From the NCBI RefSeq assembly GCF_000194155.1, contig NZ_GL877881.1, positions 212,611 through 276,610 on the forward strand: 64,000 nucleotides of DNA, read 5' to 3'. The DNA is from Saccharopolyspora spinosa NRRL 18395 (GTDB lineage: Bacteria > Actinomycetota > Actinomycetes > Mycobacteriales > Pseudonocardiaceae). Positions within the stretch are counted from its first letter, which is position 1; every line of letters starts with the position of its first letter. The position numbers and the translations under genes were made by a program. A model generated the notes under the pieces. It saw only the letters and a list, made by a program, of their open reading frames with translations. It had not been told where the DNA came from and made no database searches. Of the stretch, positions 1 through 8,513 are shown piece by piece.

Positions 1-306
1 CACCCTGGCGACAGCAACCTTTTTCGCCCGGGACCGCATCGCGTCCCCATCTTTCTTATTCTGCCACTGCTGCGCGTTCGGGCGAAGCGCCGCCAACTCC
101 ACCGCGTGCTCCTCAGTCAGCGGCCCCCGCTCCGCCAACGCCTCCAACTCCGCCACCCTGGCGACAGCAACCTTTTTCGCCCGGGACCGCATCGCGTCCC
201 CATCTTTCTTATTCTGCCACTGCTGCGCGTTCGGGCGAAGCGCCGCCAACTCCACCGCGTGCTCCTCAGTCAGCGGCCCCCGCTCCGCCAACGCCTCCAA
301 CTCCGC
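1..306. repeat. 153-bp tandem repeat, two copies
   Basis: Bases 1-153 are repeated at 154-306 with no difference seen by eye; a third unit begins at 307 but diverges after about 20 bases. The unit is 51 codons long, so it keeps one minus-strand reading frame that runs off the left window edge. The identity implies very recent duplication or ongoing gene conversion, in contrast to the divergent related units further right. Confidence 0.9.
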
Positions 307-544
307 CACCCTGGCGGCAGCAGCCTTTCGCATCCAGATCGACGTCAGCCGACCACGCGTCCAAGTCGTTCTGATCAGCCCCAGTCCACCCCGATACTCC
401 CTCCGGCCCCGCAATCCTTTCGGCAGCAGCCTTTCCGGCCCGGTACCGATCCGCGTCCGCTTCCTTCTTTTTCTGCCACTGCTGCGCCTTCGGCCGAAGC
501 TCCGCCAACTCCGCCACCCAGTCCCTCAACGCCTTCGAGATCAC
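1..544 (-). pseudogene. C-terminal part of a coiled-coil repeat protein (frameshifted)
   Basis: On the minus strand a 51-residue unit (core ELEALAERGPLTEEH, then ELAALRPNAQQWQNKK) repeats twice below about position 337 and continues past the window edge. Upstream sequence from 544 reads RPKAQQWQKKKEADADRYRAG and then a segment containing DAWSADVDLD in a different frame, so at least one frameshift separates them. The units are rich in E, L, A, K and Q and look like helical hairpins or coiled coil. The family is not recognised. Related units lie at 1100-1980, 3690-4230 and 4495-5010. I infer a decayed, repeatedly duplicated large gene, possibly of the secreted polymorphic-toxin kind, but nothing proves that function. 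Confidence 0.5.
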
Positions 545-632
545 CTTCGACGGACGCCTGTCCGCCGGACGCCGATAGAACCGAAATCAACAGTTACACC
601 GAAAACTTGACAGCCCCTCCCACGGAAACGGC

Positions 633-1013
633 TCACCGAAAAGGCCTGTCAGGGCCTTCACCCTCAAACAACTCAACGGAACCCTCCCAGTCGTGATAGT
701 CGGAGAGGAAATCGGCGAAATCAAAACCCCCGGCAACCGACCCAGCATCGCTGGCACCCGCAGCATCGAAACGCGCATCACCAGACAAATAACCGGCCTG
801 ATTCACCCCCCGCACAAACCGATCCCCAAACTCCCCTACCGCACCCACCGCATTCGGCCACACCGCATCCCCCGCAAACGGGTCACCGAAAGGTCCCCTG
901 TCAGGCCCTTCGGCTCCGAACAACCCAACGGGATCCGCCCAGTTGTGGTAGTCGGGGAGGAAGCCGGCGAAATCATCCGCTCCGGCATCCTGTCCCAGGA
1001 ACGCGGGCCCCAC
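633..1013 (-). pseudogene. Fragment of an unrecognised protein with FGDRFVRGVNQAGY motif
   Basis: The minus frame contains FGDRFVRGVNQAGYLSGDARF-type sequence and two related segments (DFAGFLPDYHNW and DFADFLSDYHDW). The same block recurs at 5156-5460, so this is a duplicated protein module with no good start or partner domain left. It sits among the 51-residue repeat fragments and was probably part of the same large protein. No family is recognised. Confidence 0.4.
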
Positions 1014-1041
1014 CCACCCCGGTCTCCATCACCGCCCGGTC

Positions 1042-1980
1042 ATGTTTCCTCCGCACCCGCTGCGCCGCCTTCGGCCGGAGCGCCGCAAGCTCCGCCGCCT
1101 GCTCCTCAGTCAGCGGCCCCTGCTCCGCCAACTCCTCCAACACCGTAACACGGGCGGCAGCACCTTCCGCCGCTTCGCCCCCCCGGAACTCTCACCGGTC
1201 TCCGCCTGTGTCCTCTTCGTGCCTTTCGGGCCGGTTTTCCCGGCCGCCGACCCGAACGCACCGGGCTGACGCTTCGGCCCCGCCACCTCGGTGGGCAACC
1301 CGGATCCCCAGCCCTGGCTGCGCAACCCAGAACCACTGGACGGCAACACCACCATCCCCACTGGTTCCGCTCGGCTGGAGCTCCGCCAGCTCCGCCTCCT
1401 GCTCCTCAGTCAACTCCCCCTGCCCCGCCAACTCCTCCAACTCCTCAACCCGATCGGCAACAGCCCTTATCGCCCGGTGATACCTCGCATCATCTTCCGT
1501 CTTCTGCTGCTTCTGTTGCGCCACCTTCGGCTGGAGTTCCGCCAGCTCCGCCTCCTGCTCCACAGTCAACTCCCCCTGCCCCGCCAACTCCTCCAACACC
1601 ACAACCCGACCGGCAACAGCCTTTCTTTTTTGGTACCGCTTCGCGTTCTTTTCCTTCTGTTGCTGTTTCCACCGCGCCACCTTCGACTGGAACTCCGCCA
1701 GCTCCGCCGCCTGCTCCACAGTCAACGGCCCCTGCCCCTCCAACTCCTCCAACACCACAACCCGATCGGCAACAGCCTTTCTTGTTTGGTACTCCTTCGC
1801 GCTCCTTTCCTTTTTTTGCTGCGATCGGCTTCGGCCCTTTTCCCCTGGTAATGCTTCGCTCTACCTGCCCTCCCTTGCTCTTTCTTCTTCGCCACCTTCC
1901 GGTGGAGCGCCGCAAGCTCCGCCGCCTGCTCCTCAGTCAGCGGCCCCTGCTCCGCCAACTCCTCCAACACCACCGCGGTC
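1042..1980 (-). pseudogene. Coiled-coil repeat protein fragments
   Basis: Minus-strand frames carry several degenerate copies of the repeat, with cores such as LEELAGQGELTVEQEAELAELQ and VLEELEGQGPLTVEQAAEL followed by a lysine/glutamine-rich helix (KVAQQKQQKTEDD). Frames shift between 1361, 1758 and 1915, so no single ORF covers the block. Units differ from those at 1-306 by many substitutions, which points to older duplication. The function is unknown. Confidence 0.5.
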
Positions 1981-2189
1981 ACCGTGGCAGAAAGCAAGTT
2001 GTCAGCGGAACTCGAGTCCGCACCGCCACTCAGGTCACCAGCCAGGTAACGGACCAGTTTCCCCCGCAACTCCTGCACCTGCTGATCCCGCAGGTTCGGC
2101 GGGCTCGTCATCAACTCGTGTGCCATCACATCCCGGAACGGCTGCGACTCCTTAAGAGACCCCAAAACCTCATCCGCAGCAGCGTACAC
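1981..2189 (-). pseudogene. Repeat-protein segment, copy A (YAAADEVLGSL module)
   Basis: This minus-strand segment reads YAAADEVLGSLKESQPFRDV, then an RYLAGDL stretch, and leads directly into the LTEEQ repeats. A second copy with the same start and small differences lies at about 3119-3349. Copy A stops abruptly at 2189, exactly where a perfect palindrome begins, so it is truncated there. Confidence 0.5.
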
Positions 2190-2216
2190 TCACGGGCTTC
2201 CCGGGAAGCCCGTGAG
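2189..2216. repeat. 28-bp perfect palindrome
   Basis: The arms are CTCACGGGCTTCCC and GGGAAGCCCGTGAG with no spacer. It marks the junction between repeat-protein copy A and the IS256 remnant. It may be part of an element end or a recombination site; it could also act as a transcription terminator. Confidence 0.85.
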
Positions 2217-2559
2217 GTCACGTTGGAGGAACCCGATGCGGTGGTGGGGGCGGTGTCACCGGGAGGCCTACTACCAGGCCAGGACAGACGCCGTCGCGCG
2301 CCGTCTCGTTTCGGACGTCGTTCCTGGATCGTGTCCGGTACCGGCTTCACCCCGTCGCCGCCCGGCTGGATCCAGATCTCCGCCCGTGCCGGTCCATCGA
2401 CATGCAGAAACGGCAGCGGTGCAGTCAGTCCGACGTCGTCAGTCCCGGAACGGGCGTCCCTGGGGAGGTCCTTGTGCGCACGGTCCAGCGTGTCGTGCAG
2501 ATCGTGTGTGACGGGAGAGAAACCGGGCCCGGCGTGTGCCGTGTCATCGGATTGTGCCG

Positions 2560-2998
2560 TGTAGACGATCGTGCAGACGTGCATCGTTCACTTGCTGCGC
2601 CACAGTTTCCGTTATGCCTCCCGTAAGGACTGGAGCGCGATCGCCAAGGACCTCAAGCCGGTCTACACCGCGCCCTCGGAGCAAGCGGCGCTGGACCGGT
2701 TCGCCGAGTTCAGCGAGAAGTGGGAGGCCCGGTACCCGGCGATCGTGCGGCTGTGGACCAACGCGTGGGCGGAGTTCGTGCCGTTTTTGCAGTTCGACAC
2801 CGGAGATTCGCACGATCATCTGCACGACCAACGCCATCGAGAGCATCAACGCGCGCATCCGCCGCGCGGTGAACGCTCGCGGCCACTTCCCCAGCGAGCA
2901 GGCTGCCTTGAAGTGCGTCTATCTCGCAATCATGAGTCTTGATCCCACCGGAACGGGCCGCAAGCGCTGGTCCAACCGCTGGAAGAAGGCCCTCACAA
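2560..2998 (+). mobile_element. IS256-family (mutator) transposase remnant
   Basis: The frame beginning near 2571 reads TCIVHLLRHSFRYASRKDWS followed by KDLKPVYTAPSE, the usual C-terminal half of IS256-type transposases. The continuation ICTTNAIESINARIRRAV is in another frame near 2810, and the domain ends at RWKKALT around 2998. The N-terminal DD part is missing and there is a frameshift, so it is inactive. It separates two copies of the same repeat-protein module and probably broke the original gene. Confidence 0.75.
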
Positions 2999-3479
2999 GG
3001 AGCCCCTCCGCACGTGCCTCGTCTCGCAGCAACCGTTCGACAGCAGCATCGTCCCTCAAACCACTAAGCACCTTGCCAACCGCCACCCGCCGCCATAGCA
3101 CCTGCTGTGCTTCAGAAGTCTTGTTTTCAGGCTCCGGAGCCACCGTGGCGGAAAGCAGGTCGTCGGCAGTACTCGAGTCCGCACCGCCACCCAGGTCACC
3201 AGCCAGATAACGGACCAGTTTCCACCGCAACTCCGGCAACGGCTGATCATCCCGGGGGGCCGTCATCAACTCGTATGCCATCACATCCCGGAACGGCTGC
3301 GACTCCTTAAGAGACCCCAAAACCTCATCCGCAGCAGCGTACAAACCGTCCACGACACCATGACCTTGCTCGTCAGCCAACTGCCGCAACGCCCGACCCG
3401 CATCCGCGAACGCCCGCTTTACCGAACTAACCCGAGAAATAACGTCCAGCGCTGGATCATCACCGACCCCGCGCACCAT
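2999..3479 (-). pseudogene. Repeat-protein segment, copy B
   Basis: The minus frame from 3479 reads MVRGVGDDPALDVIS and then the YAAADEVLGSLKESQPFRDV block found in copy A at 1981-2189, followed by EAQQVLWRRVAVGKVLSGL. The last residues before the stop at 2919 are antisense of the IS256 remnant, so the real protein sequence ends near 3000. It looks like an N-terminal or middle domain of the duplicated large protein. No family is recognised. Confidence 0.45.
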
Positions 3480-3687
3480 CGCGAATCCGACGACGCCGCA
3501 GCAACATCAAGACGATGCGAATCCCCATGTCCGGCGACGGAGTCCACATGGGAATCCCCATCGCGGCCGGGACTCCCACTCGGCGTCGGCTGCCCTGCGG
3601 GCACACCACCATCGGAGTCCATGACAGAACCGGATCTGCCAGTCTCCGGCAGCGCGGCATCCGCGGGCACACCAGAAGCATCTGGGG

Positions 3688-4226
3688 TCACCGCTGGTGA
3701 GTCCGGTGTCTGCGAGGCATGCACCCCCAGCGGCCGGTTCCCAGGCACATCCACACCATGCGCCCCGGACACTCCAACTCCTCCAACACCACAACCCGAT
3801 CAGCAGCAGCCCTTTGCCCCTGGCGATACTTCGCGCGCCTTTCCTTCGATTGCTGTTTCTGCTGCGCCACCTTCGGCTGAAGCTCCGCCAGCTCCCCCGC
3901 CTGCTCCTCAGTCAACTCCCCCCGCCCCTCCAACTCCTGATCACCCCGGCATCCGCCGCGCCCTGGGGCACCTGCACCCCACCTACATCCGCCACCGCCC
4001 AATCAAGCCACGCATCCAGATCGACATCAGCTGACCACCCGTCCCAGTCGTCCAGATCAGTCTCAGTCCACCCCGACACCCCCACCCCGGTCTCCGTCAC
4101 GTCCTGGTCCTGCTTCCGCCCCGCGACCTTCGACCGGGGTTCCGCCAACTCCACCTCCTGCTCCACAGTCAGCCGCCCCGCCCCCTCCCCCTCCTCCCAC
4201 ACCGCACGACGGGGCTTCTTGGCCAA
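3688..4226 (-). pseudogene. Coiled-coil repeat protein fragments with DWDGWSADVDLDAW segment
   Basis: Two overlapping minus frames contain ELEGRGELTEEQAGELAELQ and GRLTVEQEVELAEPRSK repeat cores and a segment reading SGWTETDLDDWDGWSADVDL. The latter matches SGWTGADQNDLDAWSADVDL at about 330-410, so the same domain order is present at both ends of the island. Frameshifts prevent a continuous product. Confidence 0.45.
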
Positions 4227-4334
4227 GCTCCTATGAAGTCACAAACGCCCGTCCGGCCGCGTGCGTGGTGACGCCCGGCGGGCCGACAAATCCCAAACAG
4301 GACAGCCGAGACGTCAGTCGTGAGTCGGGTCAGA

Positions 4335-4494
4335 CCCACCCGCAACGTCACCACGAACATCATCACTGACATCTCCTATAAGGGGATCTGGGGCTACGCC
4401 CCGCTGCTGGTCACGTTGGCCAACACCCGGGAGGTGCTGTTCCTGCTCAACCGGGCGGGCAATGCGCCCAGCCACCTGGAAGCGGCGACGTGGA
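4335..4494 (+). mobile_element. IS1380-type transposase fragment
   Basis: The plus frame reads ISYKGIWGYAPLLVTLANTR and then VLFLLNRAGNAPSHLEAATW, a very typical internal stretch of IS1380-family transposases. Both ends are cut: sequence right of 4494 is again the LTEEQ repeat gene on the other strand. It is a short inactive remnant. Confidence 0.7.
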
Positions 4495-5012
4495 TCCGCC
4501 TCCTGCTCCTCAGTCAGCGGTCCCTGCGCCGCCAACTCCTCCAACTCCGCGACCCGATCGACAGCAGCCTTTAACCCCTGGCGATACCTTTCATAATCTT
4601 CCGTCTTCTGCTGCTTCCGCCGCGCCACCTTCGACCGGAGCTCCGCCAGCTCAGCCGCCAGCTCCTCAGTCAACTCCCCCCGCCCCGCCAACTCCTCCAA
4701 CTCCGCAACCCGATCGACAGCAGCCCTTCTCCCTTGACGACACCTCTCGTTATTTCCCGCCTTCTGCTGCTTCCACTTCGCTACCATCGACCGGAGCTCC
4801 GCCAGCTCCGCCGCCAGCTCCTCAGTCAACGGCCCCCGCCCCGCCAACTCCCCCGGAAACACCCCCAACAGCAGCGGGTTCTTGCGGCCCAACAGCAGCG
4901 GATGCGTCCACCTTCCGCCGCTTAACCCCCCGCGAACCCTGGCCAGCCTCCCCCTGCGTCCTCTTCCTGCCCTTCGTGCCGGCTCTCCTCGCCACCGGCC
5001 CGGACTCACCAC
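4495..5012 (-). pseudogene. Coiled-coil repeat protein fragment, three units
   Basis: The minus frame holds three consecutive units of the form RVAELEELAGRGELTEELAA, each followed by ELAELRSKVARRKQQKTEDY or a variant. It is the best preserved run of the divergent repeats. At 4494 it runs into the IS1380 fragment. The N-terminal part (before GELAGRG) is basic and low-complexity and may be out of frame. Confidence 0.5.
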
Positions 5013-5155
5013 CCCGACGCTTCGGACCCGTCACCGGCAGCCCAGCCCCCCAGCCCTCGCGCCGCAACCCAGAACCACTGGGCGGCAATACCACCTCCGC
5101 AGCCGCTTCCGCCCCCGACATCGGAATCACCCACACCCCGGCCGCAGCCAGGACA

Positions 5156-5460
5156 TCAGCGGCCTCGGCGACCTCCCCCTTCTGCGCATCCAGCAGATCC
5201 ACCCCAATTCACCCGAAAACGCGCATCACCAGACAAATAACCGGCCTGATTCACCCCCCGCACAAACCGATCCCCAAACCCCACCACACGCCCGGCACCC
5301 GGCCACACCGCAGCTTCCGGAGACGGGTCACCGAAAGTGCCCTCGCCGGACAGCCCGACCGAACCCACCCCGTGGTCGTCGCTGTACTCACCAAGGAAAC
5401 CAGCGAAACCGTCCCTCCCGGTGCAGTGGCCGATCTGCTGGCCATTGGGACAGCCGAGAC
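5156..5460 (-). pseudogene. Second copy of the FGDRFVRGVNQAGY fragment
   Basis: It encodes DGFAGFLGEYSDDHG and later VVGFGDRFVRGVNQAGYLSG in the minus frame, matching 633-1013 in order and spacing. It begins beside the IS3 remnant and has no convincing start. No family is recognised. Confidence 0.4.
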
Positions 5461-5466
5461 GGTGCG

Positions 5467-5740
5467 CAGATAGGTTCGCCAAAGCGAGATCGACACCAGG
5501 GCGCGTGCGCGTATAGCCTCTGAAGAGTCTGCGGAGTTGCAACGGCTGCACCGAGAGAACGCGTAACTAGGGCGTGACAACGCGATTCTCAAGGCGGCAT
5601 CGGTTTTCTTCGCGGCCGGGATCGACCGGTCACATCGCTGATCGCGGAGTTCATTGCAGAACACCAGGACCTCCACAAGGTGGGCCTGTGGTGGGGTGTC
5701 GAATCGATCCGTGCCGCGCTCCTGAACTTGGTATGAATGC
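5467..5740 (+). mobile_element. IS3-family transposase remnant (orfA/orfB junction)
   Basis: One plus frame reads ELQRLHRENA, a stop, LGRDNAILKAASVFFAAGID, another stop, then LIAEFIAEHQDLHKVGLWWG. This is the leucine-zipper end of OrfA and the start of OrfB in IS3-type elements. Two in-frame stops and the lack of the DDE part show it is dead. Confidence 0.75.
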
Positions 5741-6025
5741 CCGACGCCCGACGCAGCGGTCATACAAGTGAACGTCTCCGGCCCCACCTGGACGATTCGT
5801 CTTGAGCGAGCTTGGCAAATCCAGCCAAGAAACCTCGTCCACGGCCTCCGGAACCCGCCGTGGGGCCGCCAGCAGAAACCAACGTTCCTAGCCAAACATC
5901 GCCCCTCACGGATTCTCGTCATGCGCGCGTTCGGCGTCGCACCCGCGACATCAGAGCGACACTGCCAGCAAAACACGACATTCCACCGGAAGTGTGCCCC
6001 CTTAACCCTGCCAATAGAAGAAAAG

Positions 6026-6090
6026 GGGCATCGGTCTCTCTCCGGCTCCAAGGCTCGGAGCCGACCACCGGGCCCGTGAGTCGTTTCTGG
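6026..6090. repeat. Short dispersed repeat, copy 1
   Basis: The bases from GGGCATCGGTCTC to TTCTGG, including a small GGCTCC/GGAGCC inverted repeat, recur with substitutions at 8426-8487. The two copies bracket the LuxR gene, one upstream and one between it and the synthase operon. The origin is unknown. Confidence 0.6.
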
Positions 6091-6140
6091 TAAAACGCGA
6101 TCACGTCAGGGTTGCCGCAGTAGCCGCCGTCGGCCATCAC
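6058..6140 (-). mobile_element. IS5-like transposase fragment
   Basis: The minus frame starts MMADGGYCGNPDVIAFYQKR, resembling the DDE motif region (ADGGYxGNxxVIxPYRK) of IS5-type transposases. Only about 25 residues are recognisable; the frame then enters sequence that is repeated at 8426-8487. Confidence 0.45.
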
Positions 6141-6478
6141 CCTTCGACCAGCCAGTTTCGGGGTGATGCCGGAGACCGGTGGACGGTCGTGCCCTTTTGG
6201 CGGAGATCCGCGAGCGCGGGGGTCAACACACCCTCAGCAATGTTTAGCCACGCAGACCCGGTGACCTCCACGCCGTTGTTCAGAGCCGATGGCGCCTCTT
6301 CGAGAGCGAGTTCGGCGCCAACGCCCAGGCGGAGCGCGCCCGCAGGGACATGTTTCGTGAGCTCGATGACACGCTCAGGTTTGCGGTCGAGCCGGTAATT
6401 CGCGGTACGGATGCGCGCGTAATCGCGCAGTTTCACGTCTAGGCCGAAGGCGGTCGAGAACAGTGCAACTCCACCCAT
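6137..6478 (-). CDS. Hypothetical protein, 113 aa
   Basis: An open minus frame starting MGGVALFSTAFGLDVKLRDY with balanced composition. No family is recognised and no clear ribosome site was seen. It lies directly beside an IS5-like remnant, so it may be a fragment of something larger or spurious. Confidence 0.25.
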   Translation of the reverse strand: MGGVALFSTAFGLDVKLRDYARIRTANYRLDRKPERVIELTKHVPAGALRLGVGAELALEEAPSALNNGVEVTGSAWLNIAEGVLTPALADLRQKGTTVHRSPASPRNWLVEG

Positions 6479-6815
6479 GACGGCGCGTGCATCTTCATGG
6501 GGCGACTATCCAGCGATCCGATGAGCACCAGGTGAGGCGGTGACGTCGGCTTGACGTCCATCCCGACATCTCCGGCAATAGAGGGGTCCGTCCTCGCCAG
6601 GAAGCCTCCCAGAACCCGCCGACAGTCGGCAAGGTGGATGCAGGCACGGCTGCGGGACCTCACATTCCGGGCAACGAAGATCCGCCTACCCGCCAAGGTA
6701 GCTGTGACGGGCGTCTCGCCGTAGCCCGTCTTGGGCTGAAACGGGGGCAAAAAAGGTTACACGAAAGGTCAGTTCTCCTTGCGACGGCCACTATCGGCAC
6801 GAGTTTCAGGCATGG

Positions 6816-7046
6816 TTGGTTGACAGCGCCAAAACAAAGAGGGAATCCCCGACGAGGATCGACCTGCCAGCCGAAGCCGGGCACGCGGTGCAGCGGCGGC
6901 CGGAGTCCGAGATCGCGGATGCCCATGAGCATGCCCGACGGTGCCATACGTTGGGCAAGGAACACGCGAGCCTGCTCCATAATGTCTGGATTGCCCGTTT
7001 ATCGGATGGGCGGAGGCGTTTTGCCCTAGCGGCACAAGAGCCCTGA
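6816..7046 (+). CDS. Small protein upstream of LuxR-type regulator, copy 1
   Basis: The TTG-initiated frame encodes about 76 residues whose core (IDLP, SEIADAHEHARRC, ASLLHNVWI) parallels the 64-residue protein at 36360 (VDLP, TEMSEAREYVLRC, AAHLHDVWI). Both precede a LuxR-type gene and the conserved leader, so the pair has been duplicated as a unit. This copy is more degenerate and its start is less clear than the other. The family is not recognised; the helical, charged profile would suit a small regulatory partner (inference). Confidence 0.45.
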   Translation: MVDSAKTKRESPTRIDLPAEAGHAVQRRPESEIADAHEHARRCHTLGKEHASLLHNVWIARLSDGRRRFALAAQEP

Positions 7047-7083
7047 GCAGGCTGTTTCGGTTCTATAGGCGGCGTGGAGACGA

Positions 7084-7153
7084 CGTAGAGAATTCGTGAA
7101 GACTGCCTTCGCACACTGGGACCACATCGTCACGGAGCGTGTGGGAGATCCTG
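7084..7153 (+). promoter_or_regulatory. Conserved leader before LuxR-type gene, copy 1
   Basis: The stretch from CGTAGAGAATT to the start codon is shared almost base for base with 36580-36649 upstream of the second LuxR gene. It contains an inverted repeat, CACACT...CGTGTG, at 7112-7143, followed by GGGAGAT as ribosome site. Conservation beyond coding sequence suggests a promoter/operator or structured leader, perhaps an autoregulatory site. Confidence 0.55.
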
Positions 7154-7771
7154 ATGGACCAAGTGCGAGTGGCTGTGCAGGCAGCAGACCCGATCACCGT
7201 GGCCGGCCTGACGAGTTACCTGAAGTCGCGGTCGGAGTTAATCCTTGTGCCGAGCCCAGCTGAAGCCGACGTGATCGTATTCGCTGCGGATCCCGTCAGC
7301 GCGAAGGTGTTGGCTGATCTGCGACAGTCGGCACAAGAGGTGCCGGTTCCTCGTGTGCTGGTGACGAATGAACTCGATCCGTCCAATGTGCTCAGGGTGG
7401 TCGAAGCCCGCGTGGTGGCAGTCTTGCCGCGGACCGCCGCGACCGGGACGCGACTGATCAACAGCGTGATCGCCGCGGCCAAAGGCGGCGCCGTAATGCC
7501 GCCCGACCTGCTGGGCGAGTTGCTGAAGCAGGTCGACCACCTGCAGCGCGAGGTGCTGACGCCGAAGGGTTTGAACGCTTCCGGGCTGACCAACCGCGAA
7601 GCCGACGTGCTGCGCTTGATGGCCGGCGGGCTGGACACCGCGGAGATCGCGCAGAAGTTGTGCTATTCGGAACGGACGGTCAAGAACGTCATCTACGGTA
7701 TGACCAGTCGCCTCAACCTGCGCAACCGGCCACACGCGGTGGCCTTTGCGATGAGGGCCGGAGCGATCTGA
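7154..7771 (+). CDS. LuxR-type response-regulator-like transcription factor, copy 1
   Basis: A 205-residue protein, probably a DNA-binding activator of the adjacent synthase operon (inference from position). The N-terminal half resembles a receiver fold (VRVAVQAADPITVAGLTSYL) but lacks the usual acidic cluster and phospho-Asp context, so it may not be phosphorylated. The C-terminal 65 residues form a LuxR helix-turn-helix: LTNREADVLRLMAGGLDTAE then IAQKLCYSERTVKNVIYGM. The ATG at 7154 follows GGGAGAT at good spacing. A near-twin lies at 36650-37267 with a nearly identical C-terminal half. Binding sites were not identified. Confidence 0.85.
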   Translation: MDQVRVAVQAADPITVAGLTSYLKSRSELILVPSPAEADVIVFAADPVSAKVLADLRQSAQEVPVPRVLVTNELDPSNVLRVVEARVVAVLPRTAATGTRLINSVIAAAKGGAVMPPDLLGELLKQVDHLQREVLTPKGLNASGLTNREADVLRLMAGGLDTAEIAQKLCYSERTVKNVIYGMTSRLNLRNRPHAVAFAMRAGAI

Positions 7772-8513
7772 TGGGTACGCGGATAAGGGCAATGCCGATT
7801 TCGTCCCGGCGGCGGCAGGCTCCGAAATAAGCGTCGCAAGGCCGTAGCGCAGGAGGAGAACTAGGGGCCCATCAGGGACACTCTTCCCGCGAGAACGACT
7901 CGCCGCGTGCTTCCCTACAGTGACGAGCAGGGCTGCGACCGCGAGCTCACGATCACGTTCGTCGGCCGCCAGCTGGTGTTGACCGCACCGAGCCGGTTGC
8001 ACCAGGTGTGACGGCGAGGCCCGCCGGTAGCTAGGCGAGCGACGATGCGACCCGCGTGGATTGGGCAGCAGGCCGCCCGGCCACGCGCGGGAGCAAGCAG
8101 AACTGGCTTTAATGGTGCGCACGCACCGTGCTGTCCACGGATATGGCCCGAAGGTCGGCGCTTGTGGTACGCAAGCGCCGACCGCGGTGCATCGGACGCC
8201 GCTCACGCCGCAGGCCACGACGGACTCGCCGAGTTAGCCGGCACGCCACAACGGGCGACGCCAAACCACCTCGCTCATCGCCCCGCCCGCCTGGCGTGCT
8301 TAGCCAGATCGTGGCCCCGACGGACGATCAAACGTATGGTGACCTGATTGGCTTTCGGCCGGCAGAACACTAGGCCGTCCCAGGCGAAATCGACGGGTCC
8401 GGCCAAGCGAGAAACAGCCGAGAATGGGCATCGGTCTCGCTCCGGCGCCAAGACTCGGAGCCGGCCCGTAAGCCGTGCATCTTCTGGGTTCAGTTATAAG
8501 AACGCCCAAGGAC
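7772..8513. other. Intergenic stretch between regulator and synthase operon
   Basis: No credible gene was found in 742 bases. The first 100 bases weakly resemble sequence downstream of the second LuxR gene (shared GCGTCGCAA-GCCG-AGC-CA-GA pattern near 7832), so the duplicated segment extends past the coding region. The dispersed repeat copy 2 lies at 8426-8487. Confidence 0.5.
8426..8487. repeat. Short dispersed repeat, copy 2
   Basis: Similar to 6026-6090, beginning GGGCATCGGTCTCGCTCCGG and ending CTTCTGG. It lies just past the stop codon of the PfaC-like gene and contains a short inverted repeat, so it could also serve as a terminator for the operon. Confidence 0.55.
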
